This document shows positions 62,908-64,000 of a stretch of DNA of 64,000 bases, one piece after another. The translations under genes and the position numbers were made by a program. Origin of the DNA: Capitella teleta (lineage: Eukaryota; Annelida; Polychaeta; Capitellidae). Location: contig KB298217.1 of NCBI GenBank assembly GCA_000328365.1, forward strand, positions 520,527 through 584,526, written 5' to 3'. Under the pieces are notes generated by a model, which worked only from the letters and a program-made list of their open reading frames with translations, did not search any database and was not told where the DNA came from. Each line of letters opens with the position of its first letter. Position 1 is the first letter of the stretch.

Positions 62908-63402
62908 AAGTCACGTGATGCTGAAAGTGACACCAGTGAAAAAGTGGGGGAAATGAGGTTGCACTCTTCCATTTCGATGCATGGTCAATTTGCACTTTTT
63001 ACCGGTTATGTAACTCCCTTAATTACTTTCCAAGCAGTTGCAAACAAGGAAGGGTACAACTGGACTATAAATAGGTTGGATGAAATATTAGTTACCTTCG
63101 AAATATTATATTTTATACACTGTAGCAATTGTTTGTTTGGTTGTTATCTTTCGTGATTTAAACATTTTGAAGTAAACATGTGAGTATACACAACAATACA
63201 TTTTTTTAATCTTACGACTATATGCATGCATGAAACTTAAACTGAAAGCGAGGAAATAATGTTTAACAGCGTATGCGTACGTGCATGTGTTTCCGATGAT
63301 GATTAATATATTGATCAAATTAACATGACATGTAGACGTTAATCAGTCAGCAGTGCTTCCCAGCAAACACGAAACGTTAAGCAAATGTGGGAGACACGTG
63401 TA

Positions 63403-63481
63403 GGTAACCTTCCCTAACGTTACAAAATAACGTTATTTAAAGTTACGCAGGGTGGGGGCAATAACGTTATCTAACGTTACC
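63403..63481. repeat. AACGTTA-rich foldback
   Basis: GGTAAC...CCTAACGTTA on the left pairs with TAACGTTATCTAACGTTACC on the right; further TAACGTTAT copies lie between. The sequence just after it (ACCAAAAATTTACACCT) also follows the tandem repeat at 20.7 kb, suggesting a shared short element. Confidence 0.55.
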
Positions 63482-64000
63482 AAAAATTTACACCTAAAAT
63501 CTGTGGTTGGCTTAATTTTCCGCCTCTGGAAGATTGTGTGCTAAGCATGCAGTGAGTGAACAACATTATTGTATGGGGCACAAATCCTGAAGGCTATAAA
63601 CAATGACCAAATGTCTTACATGAGTACACTGTTGCCCTGATTGCTTTAAGACGTGCTGTGCCGATGAACGCAAAATCTGCCCTGGGGTATTGCACGGAAA
63701 AGTAATTAATTAAGAGGGTCCACGTATAATAGTATATCGTGTGAAAATCCCTGATAATCTTCTCTGTGGAAAACAACAATGCTGCACGATACCCCCTTTA
63801 GCTTTCATAAAAGGAATGTTTGCTTAGGAAGATCGGCCATTGATCTGCACAGGTGCACTCAGGTGGGTGAAGGAGCGTTACTCATACCTTGCGGCTTACC
63901 ATTAACAAAGCGGATGTGACTGACCCAACACCAAAGCAACTGATTTAAAACACTAATTGATACCGTTTCCTGTCCGGAAAACCACTTATAGCTTACAGAG
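63482..64000. other. intergenic, nothing seen
   Basis: No gene, repeat or regulatory site recognised. Confidence 0.4.

Overview
The window is animal nuclear DNA. It carries intron-rich genes with GT-AG introns, two large metazoan receptor genes, LINE and hAT remnants, and long AT-rich stretches without recognisable genes. The species cannot be named from sequence alone. The very short introns of the large receptor gene (mostly 47-65 nt) recall sponges or tunicates more than vertebrates, but the other genes also have introns of 0.5-3.5 kb. All gene models are my own reading of splice sites and reading phase; no database was searched.

Layout. 1-5 kb: a decayed LINE reverse transcriptase on the minus strand (1.0-2.3 kb), a 77-bp foldback element, and little else. 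5.1-10.4 kb, minus strand: a six-exon gene for a secreted, cysteine-containing protein of about 242 residues that I do not recognise. 10.4-31.9 kb: mostly intergenic, with two LINE fragments near 17-18 kb, a cluster of perfect or near-perfect palindromes, a hAT-type non-autonomous element with 8-bp target duplications (27.5-28.4 kb), a few candidate exons, an assembly gap and a (CTTG)n array (29.5-30.6 kb).

31.9-49.1 kb, plus strand: a complete gene of about 64 exons for a very large (about 3,425 codons) type I membrane protein. Its order is signal peptide, C-type lectin, LDLa, three CUB, four sushi, two calcium-binding EGF, four sushi, two HYR, sushi-like, an unassigned module, three ephrin-receptor-like Cys repeats, fourteen EGF, LamG/pentraxin-like, HYR, sushi-like, a second unassigned module, eight ephrin-receptor-like repeats, EGF, transmembrane segment and a tyrosine-rich tail. 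The core recalls SVEP1/polydom, but here it is membrane anchored and carries a lectin/CUB front end. The transmembrane segment and the tail lie in frames offset by one base.

50.7-60.5 kb, minus strand, tail to tail with the previous gene: a complete 22-exon receptor guanylate cyclase (1,039 residues) with ANF-receptor ectodomain, transmembrane helix, pseudokinase domain, coiled coil and a cyclase domain that keeps its key residues. 60.5-64 kb: upstream sequence and unassigned DNA. An interspersed repeat family has three copies on the plus strand (about 17.0, 33.7 and 52.9 kb). One copy lies inside an intron of each receptor gene.

The two receptors plausibly act at the cell surface, one in adhesion or recognition and one in cGMP signalling. 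Nothing in the sequence shows that they work together; their pairing is positional.
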